The notes under the pieces: generated by a model
Database searches by the model: none
What the model was told of the DNA's origin: nothing
What the model saw: the letters and a program-made list of their open reading frames with translations, nothing else
Assembly (NCBI RefSeq): GCF_001441165.1
Contig: NZ_CP013126.1
Location: 2,013,551-2,077,550, forward strand
DNA from: Acidipropionibacterium acidipropionici
Lineage (GTDB): Bacteria > Actinomycetota > Actinomycetes > Propionibacteriales > Propionibacteriaceae
Direction: 5' to 3'
DNA: 64,000 nt
Made by a program: the position numbers and the translations under genes
Shown: in pieces, positions 9,107-18,083 of the stretch
How the letters are laid out: every line of letters starts with the position of its first letter
Numbering within the stretch: position 1 is the first letter of the stretch

Positions 9107-10760
9107 ATGGGAAGTGTCAAGCAGGCGGAATCGAGCAGCGACGAGGATCTCCTCGCCGAACTCGGGTACAAGCAGGAGCTCCGCAGGGGACTGTCCGGGT
9201 TCACGAACTTCGCCACCTCATTCTCGATCATCTCGATCCTCGCCGGGTGCATCACCACCTACTACCTGGCCATGGACGCCGGCGGCCCGATGGCCATCAA
9301 CACCGGCTGGCTCGTCGTCTCACTGCTGGTGCTGTGCGTGGCCCTGGCCATGGGCGAGATCTGCTCTGCCTACCCGACGGCCGGTGGCCTGTACTGGTGG
9401 GCCAGCCGGCTGGCCCGAACGAACAAGCGGCACCGGGCGTGGGGGGGTCGGCTGGTTCAACTTCCTCGGCGAGGTCGCGGTCACCGCGTCGATCGACTAC
9501 TGCGGCGCCCTCACCTGGGTGGCCGTCTACTCGATGGCCACCGGTGAGGAGGTGGGCCTGCCCGGCATCTTCGGCGTCTTCCTGGTTCTGCTGCTGTGTC
9601 ACGCTCTGCTCAACACCTTCGGCGTGAACCTGGTCAACATCCTGTCGACGGTCTCGGCATGGTGGCACCTGGTCGGGGTCGCCGTCATCGTGGTGGCCCT
9701 GTGGGTGGCGCCGGTGTCGCACCGGTCCCTCGGCTGGGTCTTCGGGCACTTCGAGAACGCCACGGGCTTCTCCGGGCAGGGCGGCCTGTTCGGGACTCCG
9801 GTCTACGCGGTGGCCATCGGCCTGCTCATGACCCAGTACACGCTCACCGGATACGACGCCTCGGCCCACGTCGCCGAGGAGACCAGGGACGCATCCAGGG
9901 CCGCGCCGAAGGGCATCGTCTCCTCCGTCCTCATCTCCGAGATCGCCGGGCTCATCCTCCTGGTGTCGATCACCGCCGCCATCCAGAACTATGCCGGGGC
10001 CCGCGCAGCCGCCTCGGCCGGTGGACTCCCCCCGGCCCAGATCTTCGTCGACGCCCTGGGCATGAAGGTGGGCATGGGGCTGACGATCATCTGCGGGATC
10101 GCGCAGTTCTTCTGCGGGATGGCCTCGGTGACCGCCAACTCCCGGATGAGCTTCGCCTTCTCCAGGGACCGGGCGCTGCCCGGCTCGCGCATCTGGGCGA
10201 AGGTCAACCCGCGGACCGGGACGCCGACCAACTCCATCTGGCTGTGCTTCGCACTGTCCCTGGTGCTCACCATCCCGGCCCTGTTCAGCCAGACCGCATT
10301 CTTCGCCGTCACCTCGGTGGCGGTGATCGGGCTCTACATCGCCTATGCCACACCGATTCTGCTGCGGCGACTGGCGGGTCACGAGTTCAAGGTCGGGCCG
10401 TGGAACCTGGGCCGGTTCAGCGCACCGATCGGATGGATCGCCGTGGTCTGGGTGGCACTCGTCGTGGTGCTGTTCATGCTGCCGCAGTACGCGCCGGGCA
10501 CGCCCGGCGACTCGACCTTCAACTACGCGCCTGTGGCGGTCGGAGTGGTGGCGGTGATCGCCGTCGTGCTCTGGTTCGCCGGGGGACGCAGCAGGTTCAT
10601 GTCCGGCGACCCGCGACTGGCCGTCGGCGACCGGGTCGAGAAGGAGGCCGCGGCCTGGCGGGACGCCGAGCACGCCGGGGGCTCCGAGGATCCGGATAAG
10701 GCCGGGGCCGGGCTTCCCGACTCCGCGGTGGCCCCCGACGTCCTGGGACGGGAGGGCTGA
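9107..10760 (+). pseudogene. APC-family amino acid/amine permease, frameshifted at a G7 run
   Basis: This is a membrane permease of the amino acid-polyamine-organocation superfamily, probably importing ethanolamine because eutB follows with a one-base overlap (inference). The N-terminal part (to about residue 113) reads FTNFATSFSIISILAG and AMGEICSAYPTAGGLYWWASRLA; the rest continues in the next frame from GWFNFLGEVAVTASIDY to a normal C-terminus. The break is in seven Gs at 9441-9447. Removing one G restores a protein of about 550 residues, the family size. ATG 9107 has GGGAG eight bases upstream; GTG 9089 is an alternative. It may be a real mutation, a slippery phase-variable tract or a sequencing error. 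Confidence 0.75.
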
Positions 10761-12199
10761 TGTACGCCGCGACAGTCGGCGGGCACCGCTACACCTTCGA
10801 CAGCCTCGCGACGCTGCTGGGAGTCGCCAGCCCCGAGCGCTCCGGCGACCAGCTCGCCGGCTGCGCAGCCCACAGCGACGCCGAACGGGCGGCGGCCCAG
10901 CGGGCCCTGTCCGAGGTGCCGCTGACCCGCTTCCTCACCGAGGACGTCGTCGACCGCGACGCCGACGACGTCACCCGGCTCATCCTGGCCGATCATGACC
11001 GGGCGGCCTTCGCACCCGTCTCCGGCCTGTCGGTCGGCGGCCTGCGCGACTGGCTGCTGTCGACCTGCGTGAGACCCGACGCCGCACAGGTCCTGACAGC
11101 CCTGGCCCCCGGCCTCACCCCGGAGATGGCGGCCGCAGTGAGCAAGCTCATGACAATCGGCGACATGATCGCGGTGAGTTCGGCCCTGCGGGTCGTCACC
11201 GCGTTCCGGTCGACCATCGGCCTGCCCGGCACCCTGGCCACCAGGCTCCAGCCCAACGATCCCACCGACGATCCGACCGCGGTCGCCGCGGAGACCCTCG
11301 ACGGGCTGCTCATGGGATCCGGCGACGCCGTCATCGGTGTCAACCCGGCCTCCGACAGCCCCGGTACGGTCCGGGCCCTGCTCGACGCCCTGGACGACAT
11401 GCGCTCGGGCGCGCAGATCCCCACCCAGACCTGCGTGCTGACCCACATCACCACCACGATCGACCTCATGGACGCCGGCGCGCCCGTGGACCTCGCCTTC
11501 CAGTCGATCGCCGGCACCCAGGCCGCCAACGACGGATTCGGCGTCAACCTGGCGATGCTCAACGAGGCGAGCGCGGCCGGGGCCGAACTCGCCCGGGGGA
11601 CCGTCGGCGACAACATGATGTACTTCGAGACCGGGCAGGGATCGGCCCTGTCGTCGGGCGGGCACCTGGGAGTCGGAGGCCGACCCGTCGACCAGCAGAC
11701 CCTCGAGGTGCGCGCCTACGGGCTCGCCCGCCACTACCGCCCCCTGCTGCTCAACACCGTCGTGGGGTTCATCGGGCCGGAGTACCTCTACGACGGCCGA
11801 CAGATCATCCGGGCCGGCATCGAGGACAACTTCTGCGGCCGGTTGCTCGGCGTTCCGATGGGCGTCGACGTCTGCTACACCAACCACGCCGAGGCCGGTC
11901 CAGACGACATGTCGACCCTGCTCACCCTCCTGGTGGCCGCCCGAACCGGATACGTCATCTGCGTGCCGGGCACCGACGACATCATGCTCGGCTACCAGTC
12001 TCTCAGTTTCCACGACGTGCTGGCCGCCCGCCGGGTGGCCGGACTCCGACCGGCACCGGAGTTCGAGGCCTGGCTCGAGGCGGTCGGCCTCATGGGGCGC
12101 GACGGCGGAATTCTGGACGTCGGCACCACCGGCCCCGCGATCACCGCCCTGGCCCACGGACCGATGGCCGCCCTGGCGGGCGGGAGCCTGGTCGGATGA
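10760..12199 (+). CDS. eutB: Ethanolamine ammonia-lyase large subunit
   Basis: With EutC this forms the adenosylcobalamin-dependent enzyme that splits ethanolamine into acetaldehyde and ammonia. The protein has 479 residues, slightly longer than enterobacterial EutB. Family blocks include AFAPVSGLSVGGLRDWLLS, LMGSGDAVIGVNPASDS, MYFETGQGSALSSGG (substrate region) and NHAEAGPDDMSTLLTLL. The ATG overlaps the permease stop and the gene overlaps eutC by four bases, so transport and catabolism are coupled in one operon. No microcompartment shell genes and no eutA reactivase are in the window. Confidence 0.95.
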   Translation: MYAATVGGHRYTFDSLATLLGVASPERSGDQLAGCAAHSDAERAAAQRALSEVPLTRFLTEDVVDRDADDVTRLILADHDRAAFAPVSGLSVGGLRDWLLSTCVRPDAAQVLTALAPGLTPEMAAAVSKLMTIGDMIAVSSALRVVTAFRSTIGLPGTLATRLQPNDPTDDPTAVAAETLDGLLMGSGDAVIGVNPASDSPGTVRALLDALDDMRSGAQIPTQTCVLTHITTTIDLMDAGAPVDLAFQSIAGTQAANDGFGVNLAMLNEASAAGAELARGTVGDNMMYFETGQGSALSSGGHLGVGGRPVDQQTLEVRAYGLARHYRPLLLNTVVGFIGPEYLYDGRQIIRAGIEDNFCGRLLGVPMGVDVCYTNHAEAGPDDMSTLLTLLVAARTGYVICVPGTDDIMLGYQSLSFHDVLAARRVAGLRPAPEFEAWLEAVGLMGRDGGILDVGTTGPAITALAHGPMAALAGGSLVG

Positions 12200-12981
12200 G
12201 AGACATCTGGGAGGCGATGCGCGCCGCCACCGACTACCGGGTCGGCATCGGACGGGCCGGGGACTCGATGACCACCGACGCCCTGCTGGATCTCCGCGAG
12301 GCCCAGGCGAGGGCGCGCGATGCGGTCCACCTGCCCTTGGACGTCGATGCGCTCGCCCGGCAGCTGGCCGAGACCGGGGCCGCAGAGCCCGTCGTCGTAC
12401 GCTCCCGGGCCGCGAGCCGGGCGGAGTACCTGCGACTCCCGGACCGCGGCCGGGAGCTGGCCACCGGCATCCCGAGGCGCCCGCGGCCAGACGCCGATGC
12501 GCAGCAGATGCCACGCCTCGGCGTCGTGGTGGCCGACGGACTGTCGACCGCGGCCGTCTCCCACCACGGGGCGCCGATGGTCCGGGCCCTCACCGAGGAG
12601 CTCGCCGGGGACTTCCGGATCGAACCCGTGGTGATCGCCGTTCAGGCCCGGGTGGCCATCGGCGACGAGATCGGGGCCGCGCTGGGGCTGGACGAGGTGA
12701 TCGTGCTCATCGGGGAGAGACCCGGCCTGTCGGTCAGCGACTCACTGGGCGCCTACCTCACCCACCACCCGAAACCGGGCACCAGGGACTCCCAGCGCAA
12801 CTGCGTCTCGAACATCCGCCCGGGAGGCCTCGGCTACGCCCCGGCCGCGGCGACCCTGGGGAGTCTGGCGCGCGGGGCGCTGGTCCTCGGACGCTCCGGG
12901 GTCGACCTCAAGGACACGGGTCCCGCTGTGGGTGCTCCGGGCCGCCCGGCCCTGTCGGACAGCGGTGATCCGGGGCGGTGA
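12196..12981 (+). CDS. eutC: Ethanolamine ammonia-lyase small subunit
   Basis: This is the 261-residue small subunit of the B12-dependent ethanolamine ammonia-lyase. Recognisable parts are RVGIGRAGDSMTTDALLDLR at residues 15-34, then LGVVVADGLSTAAVSHHG, the cobalamin-contacting GERPGLSVSDSLGAYLT and the C-terminal RDSQRNCVSNIRPGGLGY. The start ATG overlaps the eutB stop (ATGA). It is shorter than E. coli EutC (295 residues), mainly at the N-terminal linker, and looks complete. Confidence 0.94.
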   Translation: MRDIWEAMRAATDYRVGIGRAGDSMTTDALLDLREAQARARDAVHLPLDVDALARQLAETGAAEPVVVRSRAASRAEYLRLPDRGRELATGIPRRPRPDADAQQMPRLGVVVADGLSTAAVSHHGAPMVRALTEELAGDFRIEPVVIAVQARVAIGDEIGAALGLDEVIVLIGERPGLSVSDSLGAYLTHHPKPGTRDSQRNCVSNIRPGGLGYAPAAATLGSLARGALVLGRSGVDLKDTGPAVGAPGRPALSDSGDPGR

Positions 12982-13002
12982 CGATCCTGGCAGGATGGGG
13001 GC

Positions 13003-13881
13003 ATGGATCAAGCGCTGCGTCCCCGTCGTTCCCCCCTGTTCATGCCCGGAGCCAATGCCCGGGCGCTCGATAAGGCCAAGGGCCTGGCCTGCGACGCCAT
13101 CATCATCGACCTGGAGGACGCCGTCGCCCCCGACGCCAAGGAGGAGGCGCGCCGGCGCGCCGCCGAAACGGTCGCCTCCCACCCCTACGGAACCCGTGAG
13201 GTTGTCATCCGGGTCAACGGCATGGACACCCCCTGGTACCACGACGACCTGACGGCGGCCGTGGCCGCGGGGCCCGACGCCATCGCGGTGCCCAAGGTCG
13301 GATCGGCCGATCAGGTGCGCACCATCGCGGCCGACATGGAGGCGGCCGGGGCGCCGGCAGGCATGGGCCTGTGGGCCATGATCGAGACCCCGCGGGCGGT
13401 CCTGGACTGCCTGTCCATCGCCGAGGCCTCCCCCCGCCTGGCCGTCCTCGTGATGGGGACCAACGATCTCACCAAGGAGCTGCAGGCCCAGCACGTGCCG
13501 GGCCGCGCGCCGGTCACCACGGCCCTGCAGATGTGCCTCCTGGCGGCCCGCGCGGCCGGGAAGGTGATCCTCGACGGGGTCTACAACGACGTCAGGGACG
13601 CCGAGGGGTTCCGCGCCCAGGCCGAGGAGGCCTACCTCATGGGATTCGACGGCAAGACCCTCATCCACCCCTCCCAGGTGGGCCCGGCCAACGAGGTCTT
13701 CGCCCCCTCTCCGGCCGAGGTCGAGGACGCCAGGGGAGTGCTCGACGCGTGGGAGTCGGGGGACGGCTCCGGCGTCGTCACGTACCACGGGCGGATGATT
13801 GAGAACCTTCACGTCGACACCGCGCGCAGGATCCTCGCCCTGGCTGACGCCATCTCGTCCCCTGAGACCCCCAGGAGCTGA
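13003..13881 (+). CDS. CitE-like CoA-ester lyase (HpcH/HpaI aldolase family)
   Basis: This 292-residue TIM-barrel lyase belongs to the CitE/malyl-CoA lyase group, cytoplasmic enzymes that cleave or form 3-hydroxyacyl-CoA esters with Mg2+. The N-terminal signature RSPLFMPGANARALDKAKG, the acidic motif IIDLEDAVAPDAKEEAR, the MIETPRAV segment that supplies a metal-binding Glu, and DGKTLIHPSQ are all present. There are no citrate lyase alpha or gamma genes nearby, so it is not a citrate lyase complex. It begins 21 bases after eutC behind GGATGG and may be in the ethanolamine transcript, perhaps handling acetaldehyde- or acetyl-CoA-derived products; the substrate is unknown. Confidence 0.82.
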   Translation: MDQALRPRRSPLFMPGANARALDKAKGLACDAIIIDLEDAVAPDAKEEARRRAAETVASHPYGTREVVIRVNGMDTPWYHDDLTAAVAAGPDAIAVPKVGSADQVRTIAADMEAAGAPAGMGLWAMIETPRAVLDCLSIAEASPRLAVLVMGTNDLTKELQAQHVPGRAPVTTALQMCLLAARAAGKVILDGVYNDVRDAEGFRAQAEEAYLMGFDGKTLIHPSQVGPANEVFAPSPAEVEDARGVLDAWESGDGSGVVTYHGRMIENLHVDTARRILALADAISSPETPRS

Positions 13882-14293
13882 TCCGCAGGATCCTTCCCGG
13901 GCGCGGCCCGGAGGCTGTGATCCGCCCTCCGGACCGTTGACGGCGTCCACAACACCCGGTCAATTCCCTAGTCCTGGAAGAATCACCAGGGCATTCTGAA
14001 TCTCCGCGCTCGGCCGTCACCTGGACGAACGCGCCCGTCGAGGAACGCACTCGCGTGTTGACGTGATCAATTCGTGACCTCCGGATGTGGACAAGACCCA
14101 ATGTGAACGTTAACGTATCTCCTGTCGACGCGGTCGAACCGAGGACGTGCCCAACTGGCCCCGCTCGGGCGCGACGACGGAGCAATGTCGCCTACCACTC
14201 ACACATCACATCGGGTGAATCGCGCGCCGGGCCGCTGAAGTGCCTGGTGTGCTGGCCCGGCCGGGACTCCCGGCATCTCAAGGAGGAGAAACC
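13882..14293 (+). other. Intergenic region upstream of sugar ABC importer
   Basis: These 412 bases hold no credible coding sequence. Local composition is less GC-rich than the flanks. A possible -35 TTGACG lies at 14058-14063, and a LacI-type operator follows at 14102-14115. An AAGGAGGAG ribosome-binding site sits just before the ATG of the binding protein. A regulator gene for the operator is not present in the neighbourhood. Confidence 0.6.
14102..14115 (+). promoter_or_regulatory. LacI/GalR-type operator candidate
   Basis: TGTGAACGTTAACG matches the LacI-family operator form TGTNAACGTTNACA at every defined position but the last. It overlaps a perfect 10-bp palindrome ACGTTAACGT at 14107-14116. 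It stands about 180 bases before the sugar-binding lipoprotein gene and downstream of a possible TTGACG -35, a position suited to repression by a sugar-responsive LacI regulator. The site is seen; the function is inferred. Confidence 0.55.
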
Positions 14294-15289
14294 ATGATCG
14301 TTAACAGGCGTACCCTGCTGGGCGGTCTTCTCGCCGCCGGAGTCGTCGCTCCGCTGGCGGCCTGTGGAGGCAAGTCGAGCGCCTCCGCCGGAGGGGGCGA
14401 TTCGAAGGCGGCCAAGGACATCACCGCGGGCTTCGTCGCCGTCGGCCCCGAGGGCGGTTTCCGGACCGCCAATGAGAACGACATCCGCGACGCCTTCAAG
14501 AAGGCTGGCATCACCCTTAAGTACTCCCCGACCAGCAACGGCGACCAGCAGCCCCAGCTGACCGCCTTCTCGTCCTTCGTGGACGCCGAGGTCGACGTCA
14601 TCCTGCTCTCGGCCACTGAGGACACCGGCTGGGACAAGGTGCTCAAGGAGGCCAAGGACGCCGAGATCCCGGTCATCACCCTGGACCGCGACATCAAGAC
14701 CAGCGACGCCTCCCTGGTCGCCTGCCATATCGGGCCGGACAACGTCTGGTGCGGCAAGGCGGCTGCCGACTACGTCATCAAGAACCGGGCCAGCGGCGGC
14801 AACGCCATCGTCCTCGAGGGTCCCGCCGGTCTGTCGGTCGTCAACGACCGCAACGAGGGCTGGAACAACCAGATCAAGAGCTGGAAGGGCAAGGTGCTGG
14901 AGCACCAGTCCGCGCAGTGGTCCACCGAGCAGGGCAAGACCGTCACCCAGGGCCTGCTCGACAAGTACCACAACAAGATCGACGTGATCTTCGCCCAGAA
15001 CGACGAGATGGGGCTGGGCGCCGCCCAGGCCGTCGCCTCGAAGGGACTGACGACAGGCCCCAAGGGCGTCGAGATCATCACGATCGACGGCACCAAGCCG
15101 GCCCTGCAGGCGTGCATCGACGGCAAGCTCAGCTACGTCATCGAGTACAACCCGATCTTCGGCGCCCAGGCCGTCGATGCCGCCAAGAAGCTGGTCAACG
15201 GCCAGAAGGTCGAGAAGGACATCGTCATCGCCAACAAGACCTTCACCGCCGAGGAGGCGAAGAAGGTCATCGCCAGCCGTCCGTACTGA
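14294..15289 (+). CDS. ytfQ: Sugar ABC transporter substrate-binding lipoprotein (YtfQ-like)
   Basis: This periplasmic-binding-protein-like lipoprotein (331 residues) captures the sugar for the importer encoded downstream. The N-terminus MIVNRRTLLGG carries a twin-arginine-like pair, followed by a hydrophobic stretch and the lipobox LAAC with Cys24, so it should be lipid-anchored outside the membrane. The mature part is a type I (ribose-binding-like) fold: ITAGFVAVGPEGGFRTANE, DVILLSATEDTGWDKVLKEA, IPVITLDRDI and VIFAQNDEMGLGAAQAV. These resemble E. coli YtfQ, which binds galactofuranose; the true ligand here is not proven. ATG 14294 follows a strong AAGGAGGAG site. Confidence 0.85.
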   Translation: MIVNRRTLLGGLLAAGVVAPLAACGGKSSASAGGGDSKAAKDITAGFVAVGPEGGFRTANENDIRDAFKKAGITLKYSPTSNGDQQPQLTAFSSFVDAEVDVILLSATEDTGWDKVLKEAKDAEIPVITLDRDIKTSDASLVACHIGPDNVWCGKAAADYVIKNRASGGNAIVLEGPAGLSVVNDRNEGWNNQIKSWKGKVLEHQSAQWSTEQGKTVTQGLLDKYHNKIDVIFAQNDEMGLGAAQAVASKGLTTGPKGVEIITIDGTKPALQACIDGKLSYVIEYNPIFGAQAVDAAKKLVNGQKVEKDIVIANKTFTAEEAKKVIASRPY

Positions 15290-15302
15290 CCCGATCTCCA
15301 CC

Positions 15303-15328
15303 GCGGCGCCCCGGCAACGGGGCGCCGC
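15303..15328 (+). terminator. Intercistronic stem-loop after binding-protein gene
   Basis: A perfect 11-bp stem, GCGGCGCCCCG pairing with CGGGGCGCCGC around a GCAA tetraloop, sits 14 bases after the binding-protein stop. No T-tract follows. In this position such hairpins usually stabilise the binding-protein mRNA or partly terminate, giving more binding protein than ATPase and permease (inference). Confidence 0.6.
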
Positions 15329-15420
15329 CCATCTGGGGTCGCGCCGGGGCCGACGTCATCAGTCCCGGCGCGGGCCCCGCCCATGATCGAACCGCACACC
15401 AGAGGTTAGGAAGGTCGAGG

Positions 15421-16956
15421 ATGACCGACACCGCAGACAATGCGCCCGTCGTCGAGATGACCGGGATCACTGTCGAATTTCCCGGCGTCAAGGCTCTCGA
15501 TGACGTCGCGTTCAGAATGTATCCGGGCGAGGTGCACTCGCTGATGGGGGAGAACGGGGCGGGAAAGTCCACGCTCATCAAGGCCCTCACCGGCGTGTAC
15601 AGCATCAACCAGGGGACGATCGTCGTCTCCGGGCACAAGAGGCACTTCGCCGGCACCGGAGACGCCGAGCAGTCCGGCATCGCCACCGTGTACCAGGAGG
15701 TGAACCTCTGCACGAATCTCTCGATCGGCGAGAACGTGATGCTGGGGCACGAGGTGCGCGGACCCCTCGGCATCAGCTGGCGACGGACCCACGAGGCCGC
15801 CCGCCGCGCACTCGCGACGGTCGGGCTCGACCGCTTCGACACCCGGCTGCCGCTCTCCTCGCTGCCGATCGCGATGCAGCAGCTCGTCGCGATCGCCCGG
15901 GCCACTGTGATCGATGCGAAGGTGCTCATCCTCGACGAGCCCACCTCGTCGCTGGATGAGAACGAGGTGGCCAAGCTCTTCGAGATCATCAGGAAGCTGA
16001 GGGACTCGGGGGTCGCCATCCTCTTCGTCTCCCACTTCCTCGATCAGGTCTACGAGATCAGCGACCGCCTCACCGTGCTGCGCAACGGCGGATACATCGG
16101 CGAGTACCGCACCAGCGAGATCGCTCAGCCCGAACTCATCTCGCTGATGACCGGCGCCACGGCCACCGAGTTCGAGAAGGTCGCGCATGCGGCCGAGCAG
16201 GTTCAGGAGGGCGAGGGGGCCTCGGCCATCGAGGTGCACGACTTCGGCAGATCCCGCGTCATCGAGGGGGTCGACCTCACCATCGGTCAGGGCGAGATCT
16301 TCGGCTTCGCCGGACTCCTGGGCTCCGGGCGCACCGAGCTGGCTCGCCTGCTGTTCGGAGCCGACAGGCCCGATGCCGGCAGCTACACGCTCGAGGGCTC
16401 GCAGGCCTCCATCGCCAGCCCGATCAAGGCACTCAAGAAGGGCGTCGCCTACTCCACCGAGAACCGGCGCGATGAGGGCATCGTCGGGGACCTCAGCGTG
16501 AGGGAGAACATCATCCTGTCCCTCCAGGCCATCCGCGGATGGGCGCACCCCATCCCGATGAAGGAGCAGAAGGAGATCTGCGAGCGCTACGTCAAGGCGC
16601 TCGGAATCAAGACGGCCTCGTTGGAAACTCCGATCGCCTCGCTGTCGGGCGGCAACCAGCAGAAGGTGCTGCTGGCCCGCTGGCTGGCCACTGAGCCGAA
16701 GGTGCTCATCCTCGACGAGCCGACCCGCGGTATCGACGTCGGTGCGAAGTTCGAGATCCAGCGCACCATCGTCCGGCTGGCAGGGGAGGGCATGACGATC
16801 GTGGTCATCTCCTCCGAGATGGACGAGATCGTCCGGGTCGCCAACAGGATCCTGGTCCTCAAGGATCGTCGACCGATAGCCGTCGTCAACAACACTGACG
16901 ACTTCACCCCGGGCGACATCGTCCGGATCATCGCCGATGGGGGCGTTGCAGCATGA
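15421..16956 (+). CDS. ytfR: Sugar ABC transporter ATP-binding protein (YtfR-like, two domains)
   Basis: This 511-residue tandem ATPase energises sugar uptake. Domain 1 has Walker A GENGAGKST, a weak signature, and Walker B VLILDEPTSSLD. Domain 2 has the degenerate P-loop GLLGSGRTE usual in this family, then signature LSGGNQQKVLLARWL and Walker B VLILDEPTRGIDVG. The layout equals RbsA/MglA/YtfR. ATG 15421 follows GGAAGGTCGAGG. The stop overlaps the first permease gene by four bases. Confidence 0.92.
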   Translation: MTDTADNAPVVEMTGITVEFPGVKALDDVAFRMYPGEVHSLMGENGAGKSTLIKALTGVYSINQGTIVVSGHKRHFAGTGDAEQSGIATVYQEVNLCTNLSIGENVMLGHEVRGPLGISWRRTHEAARRALATVGLDRFDTRLPLSSLPIAMQQLVAIARATVIDAKVLILDEPTSSLDENEVAKLFEIIRKLRDSGVAILFVSHFLDQVYEISDRLTVLRNGGYIGEYRTSEIAQPELISLMTGATATEFEKVAHAAEQVQEGEGASAIEVHDFGRSRVIEGVDLTIGQGEIFGFAGLLGSGRTELARLLFGADRPDAGSYTLEGSQASIASPIKALKKGVAYSTENRRDEGIVGDLSVRENIILSLQAIRGWAHPIPMKEQKEICERYVKALGIKTASLETPIASLSGGNQQKVLLARWLATEPKVLILDEPTRGIDVGAKFEIQRTIVRLAGEGMTIVVISSEMDEIVRVANRILVLKDRRPIAVVNNTDDFTPGDIVRIIADGGVAA

Positions 16957-18083
16957 CAGACACATCGACAGCGACGAGTGGCGGCCCCGTGGCCCCCGAG
17001 CCGCCGACCGGGCCCACAAAGAAGAAGAAGGACTCCGGGATCAGTGGCAAGCGGATTCTGTGGACGGTCGCGGCGCTCGTCGCACTCATCATCGTCAACG
17101 TCATCAAGGATCCCTCCTTCCTCAGCATCGGGATCAACCACGGCGCCCTCAACGGCCCGTTGATCGACGTGCTGCGAAACAGCGCGCCGTTCCTGCTGAT
17201 CGCCGTCGGCATGACCCTGGTGGTCTCCACAGCCGGCATCGACCTGTCGGTCGGCGCGGTGATGGCCGTCGGCGGTGCGGTCGCGATGCAGTTCCTCTCC
17301 GGGGCCGGCGAGGGCTTGGGCAGCGCGATCCTGGCGATCGGCCTGTCCCTGGTGGTGTGTGCCGCGGTGGGCGCCTTCAACGGCGCCTGGGTCTCACTCG
17401 TGGGGCTGCAGCCCTTCATCACGACCCTCATCATGATGCTGGCCGGACGCGGCATCGCGAAGGTCATCACCGACGGCCAGAACGTGGCGGCCACGAACTC
17501 CTATGTCGACAGGATGGCCACCGGCGCGATCCTGGGCATTCCCACCGCCTGGATCTTCGCCTCCCTGCTCGTCGTGCTCATCTACGTCCTGACCCGCCGC
17601 ACGGCGCTCGGCACCCAGATCGAGTCCGTCGGCCTCAACCGCGAGGCCGCCCGGATGGCCGGCATCCGCCCCAAGGCGATCCTGTTCAGCGTCTACGTCA
17701 TCAGCGGTGTCCTGGCCGGAGCGGCCGGCCTCTTCGCAGTCGGCAATGTCATGCGGGTCGAACCGACCGCCACCGGACTGACATATGAGATGGACGCCAT
17801 CCTCGCCGTCGTCATCGGCGGCACCTCCCTGCTGGGCGGGAAGTTCTCGCTGAGCGGGGCCTACCTGGGCGCCCTGATCATCTCCCTGCTCGAGGAGACG
17901 ATCGTGTGGCTCGGCATCCCCAACGCCGCGACCCCGGCCTTCAAGGCCATGATCGTCATCCTCGTCTGCGTCCTGCAGTCGGATCTGATGCACAAGGTCT
18001 TCGCCCGCCGGAAGCGGGCGGAGAACGGTGGCGGTAAGACCGAGAAGAGCGCCGCACAGTCCACGAAGGAGGCTCTGGCATGA
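16953..18083 (+). CDS. ytfT: Sugar ABC transporter permease (YtfT-like)
   Basis: This is a 376-residue inner-membrane permease of the RbsC/BPD_transp_2 family. A charged N-terminal tail of about 30 residues (PTGPTKKKKDSG) precedes about nine hydrophobic segments. The family motif SVGAVMAVGGAVAMQ and the coupling-loop region RRTALGTQIESVGLNREAARMAG are evident. ATGA overlaps link it to the ATPase upstream and the second permease downstream; two distinct permeases is the YtfT/YjfF arrangement. Confidence 0.9.
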   Translation: MTDTSTATSGGPVAPEPPTGPTKKKKDSGISGKRILWTVAALVALIIVNVIKDPSFLSIGINHGALNGPLIDVLRNSAPFLLIAVGMTLVVSTAGIDLSVGAVMAVGGAVAMQFLSGAGEGLGSAILAIGLSLVVCAAVGAFNGAWVSLVGLQPFITTLIMMLAGRGIAKVITDGQNVAATNSYVDRMATGAILGIPTAWIFASLLVVLIYVLTRRTALGTQIESVGLNREAARMAGIRPKAILFSVYVISGVLAGAAGLFAVGNVMRVEPTATGLTYEMDAILAVVIGGTSLLGGKFSLSGAYLGALIISLLEETIVWLGIPNAATPAFKAMIVILVCVLQSDLMHKVFARRKRAENGGGKTEKSAAQSTKEALA

